6,545 bases of DNA from Lentisphaeria bacterium (GTDB lineage: Bacteria > Verrucomicrobiota > Lentisphaeria > Oligosphaerales > Oligosphaeraceae). Made by a program: the position numbers and the translations under genes. Under the pieces are notes generated by a model. The model made no database searches. It saw nothing but the letters and a program-made list of their open reading frames with translations, and was not told where the DNA came from. This document shows, in pieces, positions 1 through 4,100 of this stretch. The stretch is taken from contig JAEEXV010000190.1 in NCBI GenBank assembly GCA_016287975.1, positions 1 to 6,545 of the forward strand, in the 5' to 3' direction. The first letter of the stretch is position 1. Each line of letters opens with the position of its first letter.

Positions 1-194
1 CCGCAGCACAGGTCGTCCGGCTGCCGCCGGTTCGGCTCCAGCCCCCGCTCGTCCGGCGGCCGCCGGCACTCGCAGTCCTCCGTCCCGCTGCAACGCGGGC
101 ACGACACCGGCAGGTTCGCCTGCAACGAGGTGACGATGGCCAGAAGGAGGGCGGCGGACAGGATTCGTTGGGCTTTCGGGAGTCGGGGGTTCAT
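1..194 (-). CDS. Small Cys-rich secreted protein, N-terminal part (3' end beyond window)
   Basis: This reading frame is open from an ATG at 194-192 to the left edge, giving 64 codons with no stop. The first 26 residues form a convincing Sec signal peptide: a basic start (MNPRLPKAQR), a hydrophobic core (ILSAALLLAIVTS) and a likely cleavage after LQA at residue 26. The exported part starts with a cysteine cluster (CPRC at 32-35, then DCEC at 40-43), followed by a charged Pro/Arg-rich linker and a CC pair at 63-64. The paired cysteines could bind a metal or form disulfides. I recognise no family, and the rest of the protein is outside the window, so it may be much larger. It lies 225 bp downstream of the DUF1573 gene on the same strand, across the tandem-repeat block. 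The only Shine-Dalgarno-like sequence is a weak AAGG ten bases upstream of the ATG. The signal peptide at this Met argues against a start further upstream inside the repeats. Confidence 0.72.
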   Translation of the reverse strand, partial: MNPRLPKAQRILSAALLLAIVTSLQANLPVSCPRCSGTEDCECRRPPDERGLEPNRRQPDDLCC

Positions 195-201
195 TTCAAC
201 G

Positions 202-208
202 GGACCTT
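202..208 (-). promoter_or_regulatory. Weak candidate ribosome binding site for the Cys-rich gene
   Basis: On the minus strand the last repeat unit before the gene reads AAGGTCC instead of the usual AAAGTCC, which creates an AAGG ten bases ahead of the ATG. This is the only Shine-Dalgarno-like sequence near that start. The same variant also occurs at 280-286, where no gene starts, so it may be coincidental. Confidence 0.3.
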
Positions 209-403
209 GGACTTTGGACTTCGGACTTCGGACGGGACTTTGGACTTCGGACTTCGGACGGGACTTTGGACTTCGGACGGGACCTTGGACTTCGGACTTT
301 GGACGGGCGGGGGGCTTCGGACTTCGGACGGGACTTTGGACTTCGGACTTTGGACGAGACTTTGGACGGGACTTTGGACTTCGGACTTTGGACTTCGGAC
401 TTT
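202..403. repeat. Tandem repeat block of GGACTTY heptamers and GGACG pentamers
   Basis: Nearly every base from 202 to 403 (plus strand) can be parsed into 7-mers GGACTTT or GGACTTC and 5-mers GGACG. I count about 23 heptamers (including variants GGACCTT at 202 and 280, GGGCTTC at 312 and AGACTTT at 357) and seven GGACG pentamers. Three heptamers plus one pentamer make a 26-bp higher-order unit, which is perfectly duplicated at 209-234 and 235-260, with a close relative at 280-305. The block fills the gap between the DUF1573 stop codon and the ATG of the small Cys-rich gene. It resembles the intergenic heptanucleotide repeats (STRRs) described in cyanobacteria in style, not in sequence. Open frames across it give low-complexity Lys/Ser/Pro or Phe/Gly/Leu proteins and are not believed to be coding. 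Confidence 0.95.
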
Positions 404-427
404 GGGCGGGGGGCGGGGGTTAGGGGG
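404..427 (+). other. G-quadruplex-forming motif at the DUF1573 stop codon
   Basis: The plus strand carries four G-runs of 3, 6, 5 and 5 bases, at 404-406, 408-413, 415-419 and 423-427, separated by loops C, C and TTA. This meets the standard G3+N1-7 definition with very short loops, which favour stable folding. The TTA loop is the complement of the TAA stop codon of the DUF1573 gene. The G-rich strand is the template for minus-strand transcription, so a folded G4 would lie in the path of RNA polymerase leaving that gene. A role in pausing or termination is inference; the motif itself is read directly. Confidence 0.6.
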
Positions 428-1118
428 ATGAAGTCAGGGAACGGGCGAGGGCGGTTACCTTTCCGAACACGGCGAGTTCCAGCGGCTTCCAGCCTGTCGG
501 GGAAGCGACCGGGATGGAGACGGAAAACCGGAAATGTCCGGGTGAAGCGGGGGCGTTGCCGTGAAGGATGATACAGAAGGATTCCGGCGAGCGGCGGTTG
601 ATCACGGCCTGCATCTGGGTTGTCAGCGGCGCGCCCAGAGCAGCCGGCATCGTCGCGGAGAGGCGGATCTCTGCCCGGAACGGTGCGCCGCAGGCGATAT
701 CGCCGAGATTCACGGCGGGGGCTGGATGGATCCGGAACAGGGGAACGGCCTCGCCCGTGACGGAGACGCGCCGCAGGATGTCGTCGGCCTCCACGAAGAG
801 ACTGTGCGAAAAGGGGCCGGAGAGACGCTCCGGTGCGAGGGCGATTTGGATGGCCCGCCGTCCGCCCGGCGGGATGGCGCCGGACGCCTCCGCCGTGACG
901 GCGAGGCAGCCGCAGCCGGTGCGGAGGCGGAAGCCCTCCATCGGCGTGGCGCCGTCGTTGACGAGGAAGATGACGGCGGACGGGGGGCGATTGGCGGGGA
1001 AGCGCCCCAGCGCCACGCGCACCGGCTCCAGATGCCAGGCGGGGCCGCCGCGGCAGAGGGCGGCCAGCGCGCACAGCAGCAGGGCGGCGATTCCGGAATG
1101 AGGCGGCAGTCGCGTCAT
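420..1118 (-). CDS. Secreted DUF1573-like protein (232 aa)
   Basis: The ATG at 1118-1116 overlaps the TGA of the giant gene as ATGA, and the gene ends at TAA 422-420. Residues 1-28 look like a Sec signal peptide: a basic start, the core IAALLLCALAAL, and a possible cleavage after GPA. No canonical lipobox is present, because Leu precedes the Cys in AALC. Residues about 30-125 match the DUF1573 pattern: a beta-strand with a small asymmetric FLVNDG (N-G) element at 51-56, the diagnostic Cys-Gly-Cys at 69-71, IPPGGRRAIQIAL at 82-94, then SLFVEADD and a closing VTGEA strand. This family has an Ig-like, ASPM/SPD-2/Hydin-related fold and is common in exported proteins of Bacteroidetes and PVC bacteria; its molecular role is unknown. 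The remainder (125-232) is beta-rich and may be a second, degenerate Ig-like domain lacking the CGC. Overlap with the giant gene implies translational coupling and joint function, perhaps as a periplasmic or surface partner. The same frame is open upstream to 1709, but that stretch lies inside the giant gene and is a shadow. Confidence 0.85.
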   Translation of the reverse strand: MTRLPPHSGIAALLLCALAALCRGGPAWHLEPVRVALGRFPANRPPSAVIFLVNDGATPMEGFRLRTGCGCLAVTAEASGAIPPGGRRAIQIALAPERLSGPFSHSLFVEADDILRRVSVTGEAVPLFRIHPAPAVNLGDIACGAPFRAEIRLSATMPAALGAPLTTQMQAVINRRSPESFCIILHGNAPASPGHFRFSVSIPVASPTGWKPLELAVFGKVTALARSLTSSP

Positions 1119-4100
1119 TGCAGTTTCCACACCTCCTCGTCGTCCTGGTAGAGGATGATGGTCATGCAGGTGGTGAAGGAACCGCCGGCGAGGATGCTGA
1201 AATGCAGTTCGCCGGCGGCGTCGAAGTTCGCCTCGGTGAACTCCTTTTCCTGCGTGCCGTCCTCGAAGGTGCTGTTGGCGCCCCAGAGAGTCACGCAGAC
1301 TCGCATGCCGGGAACGACCTCGCCGATGACCACATAGCCGTCGTAGAGGACAGTGCCGTCGCCGTAGTCCGCGATGATGCGGTGGTAGCCGTCGCCGACA
1401 TGGGTGGCGGCTTCGACGACGCGGATCGGGACCGTGTCCAGGACGGGGCCGTTCTCCCACAGCCGCGCCGTGGCGTAGGCGACGGCGGGCGCAAGGCTCT
1501 GAAGCAGGAACTGGCGAACCTCGCCATTGTACCCCAGGTCGAGCGAACGCACCTCGCGGTCGATTTCGACATGGATGTCGTCCCCGACGCCGGGGATGCG
1601 CCAGCGCCGTTCGGTGCCGACATGACAAAGTGGGCCGCCGCGGAGATCCGCGCTGCGGACATGGACGATGGCGACATTGGAGGCAGATGTGCCGCCTGGG
1701 GCGATCCACGACGCCGTGATCCGGACATCGCCGACACTGGCGAACTTGTGGCGTAGGATCTCGCCTCGCGCCATTTCACGGGATTCGCCGTCGATGTCCA
1801 GCGTCCAGGTCTGGACGCCCGCCGGCAGCACGGCGGTGAGAAGCATTTCGTCGTCCTTGCGGACGGTCGCCTCGTCAAGGGAGGCGGTGTCAGCTGGTTC
1901 CCAGAGGATGCTGCTGGAGATGGTGGTGGCGGAGTGCTGGAAGGATACGGTCACGGAGACGGGGGTCGCGCCGCCCGGATCCAGGGGCAGGTCGGCATAC
2001 CAGCGGTTGCCGGCGGTGCGGCGCACGGGTGGATGCGGATCGGCCTCCCCTGGTGCGACATAATATCCCGAGACGGCGATGGCCTCGATGAAAGAGGCGT
2101 TGCCGCCTTCGATGCAGACGGGCGAGACCAGGCTGCGCTCCGGCAGCGTCGCGCAGCTCATGTTCTCCAGGCGGGTCGCAGCCCAGTCCGGAATCCCGTC
2201 CTGGTCGGCGTCTGGTCCGGAGAGGGCGATCAGCCGGAGCGAATCGATTCGAAGGGTGGTGTTCCGATAGACATTGGACCAGTCCAGGCGGACGGTGTGC
2301 AGGCCGGCGCGGAGGAATGGCGTCATGCATACTCCCGTGCCGGCAAGCGTGTCGTCCAGGGGGATGCGCATCAACGACGCGCAGGTGGCGCCGTCGATGC
2401 GGCAGGAGAGGCTGAAGGCGCCGGTCGTGGAGGTGGATGCCTCGGAAACGCACGCTTCAAGCAGATAGACGCCGGGCTGTGAGACCTGGATGCTGTATTG
2501 CAGCCAGCCGGAGCGGGCTCGGGCGCGGGCGCCGGTGCCGTCGGCTTCCCAGCCGCCGTCGCTGTCGGTGAAGAGACTGCCCGCGACCGTGGTCACAGCC
2601 GTCTCGCCGCCGTCGAAGTCGGCAAACAGCGGGTTGCTGTAGGCGGTATGCACCTCCCATCCGTCGCCCTGGCCGTCATGATCGGTGTCGAAATCCTGGG
2701 GATCGGTGCCGACTTGACACTCGCCGAGATTGTCGAGACCATCGCCATCCGGATCCGCGTTACCGTCGTCCCAGAGGGGATTCAGCCCATGGGCGGCCTC
2801 CCAGCCATCCGGCATGCCGTCCCCGTCCGTGTCGGGATTGACGGCATCGGTGCCGAGGAGCATCTCCTGCAGGTCGGTGAGGCCGTCGCCGTCGGCATCG
2901 CCGGTGGCGGAGAGGCTGCCGCCGCACCAGGCGGAGTAGAAATCGCTGAGGCCGTCGCCGTCAGAATCTCGATATTCCTCGCATCCGATGTCGACGGCAT
3001 TGCCCTGGGGGCGAGGCGTGCCGGCGTAGTCGCAGGCGGGGGCGCCAGCGGACGTCCCTGCGTCGATGCACGGGGAAGTTGACGTGAGGAAAAGGCCGCC
3101 GGAGAAGCCGGGCGCGGCGGAGAAGCATCCGGTCGAGGCGTCTGCGTATTCATCCAGGACCAGACAGTGCGACAGGGAGGCCGTGCAGCCGGTGATGCGC
3201 TCCCGGAAGATGCAGTTGAGCATTTCGACGGTGCCGTCGCCGGCGAGGGAGGCGGTGGTGCCGGCGGTGTTTCCCGCGAAGGTGCAGTTGACGGCGCGGA
3301 GGAGTGTTTCGCCTGCCAGGAGGGCGACGCCGCCGTCGGAGGCGGTGTTGTTCTGGGCGAACATGCAGTTCTCCCAGCGCAGTTGCGAATCCAGGACCCG
3401 AAGGAGTGCGCCGTAGCCGGAACTGTTGCCCAGCAGCCTGCATCGCTCCATGGCCAGTTCGGAGGATTCGGCGGCGATCAGCGCGCAGTCGGGGGAGTGC
3501 GTGCAGAAGTTGATCTCCGTGCGTTCCAGCCGACAGGATGCGTTCCGCAGACGGAGGATGCAGGCGGTGGAGAAGTCCCAGTCGAAGTACATGCAGTCGT
3601 CCGGATCCCCGATGCCGCCAAAGTGGTTGAAACGACAGTCACGGATCAGCAGGCCGGCTCCGTCGACAAAGAGGGCGGGAAGCGTCTCGCGCCCGCGGAG
3701 GAAGGTGAAGCCGACCAGCCAGGAGGCCTGAGATTCGCAGTGGTGGAGCGTCAGGAAGGCATTCCCGTCCGCCAGGTCGACGAAGGTTTGCTTGGCGCCG
3801 CCGGTGGAGATCAATTTGATTTCAAAGCCGTCGAAGTCCAGATTCCGGTTGGCTTCCCCGGAATAGGTGCCTGGGGCGACCAGCACGATGTTTTCATGCC
3901 CGGCCGTCTTCGCCGCGTCAACGGCGGCGGAAATGCTTTTCTTCGGGGTGGCGGCGGAGAGGCCGTCGTTGTTTAGGCGGCCGTTCGGGCTGGCATACAC
4001 ATACCGCGCGGGCAGCCGCGGGCTGTATCCCTGCGCCAATTCGGTCCCGTCCGCGATGCCGTCGCCGTCGGTGTCCGTCGAGAACATGTCCGTGCCGAGG

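Noticed and set aside
202..403. CRISPR array
   Set aside because: The repeat units are 5-7 bp and directly adjacent, with no unique spacers of uniform length.
195..419. Rho-independent terminator after the DUF1573 gene
   Set aside because: The direct repeats offer no complementary stem, and no GC hairpin followed by a T-run is present on the minus strand.
130..571. Plus-strand frames giving Phe-Gly-Leu-Arg-Thr repeat peptides
   Set aside because: Several overlapping frames all simply translate the GGACTTY/GGACG repeats. The 7- and 5-bp units do not keep a reading frame, and no ribosome binding site or domain is present.
196..1074. Long minus-strand frame rich in Arg/Pro with a Lys-Ser-Pro repeat tail
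   Set aside because: It is out of frame with the DUF1573 gene over most of its length, and its tail is the tandem-repeat block translated. Its composition is typical of a GC-rich shadow frame.
1040..1118. Lipoprotein signal in the DUF1573 protein
   Set aside because: The candidate cysteine in AALC is preceded by Leu rather than Gly, Ala or Ser, so the lipobox is not canonical and an ordinary signal peptide is preferred.
1115..1300. Autotransporter barrel or PEP-CTERM/LPXTG anchor at the C-terminus of the giant protein
   Set aside because: There is no terminal hydrophobic helix, no sorting motif and no run of amphipathic barrel strands ending in an aromatic residue.
3167..3976. Plus-strand 269-codon frame opposite module 3
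   Set aside because: It lies fully antisense to the giant gene, whose modular protein sequence is unmistakable. The plus-strand product has low-complexity Gly/Ala/Val/Glu composition with no domain.
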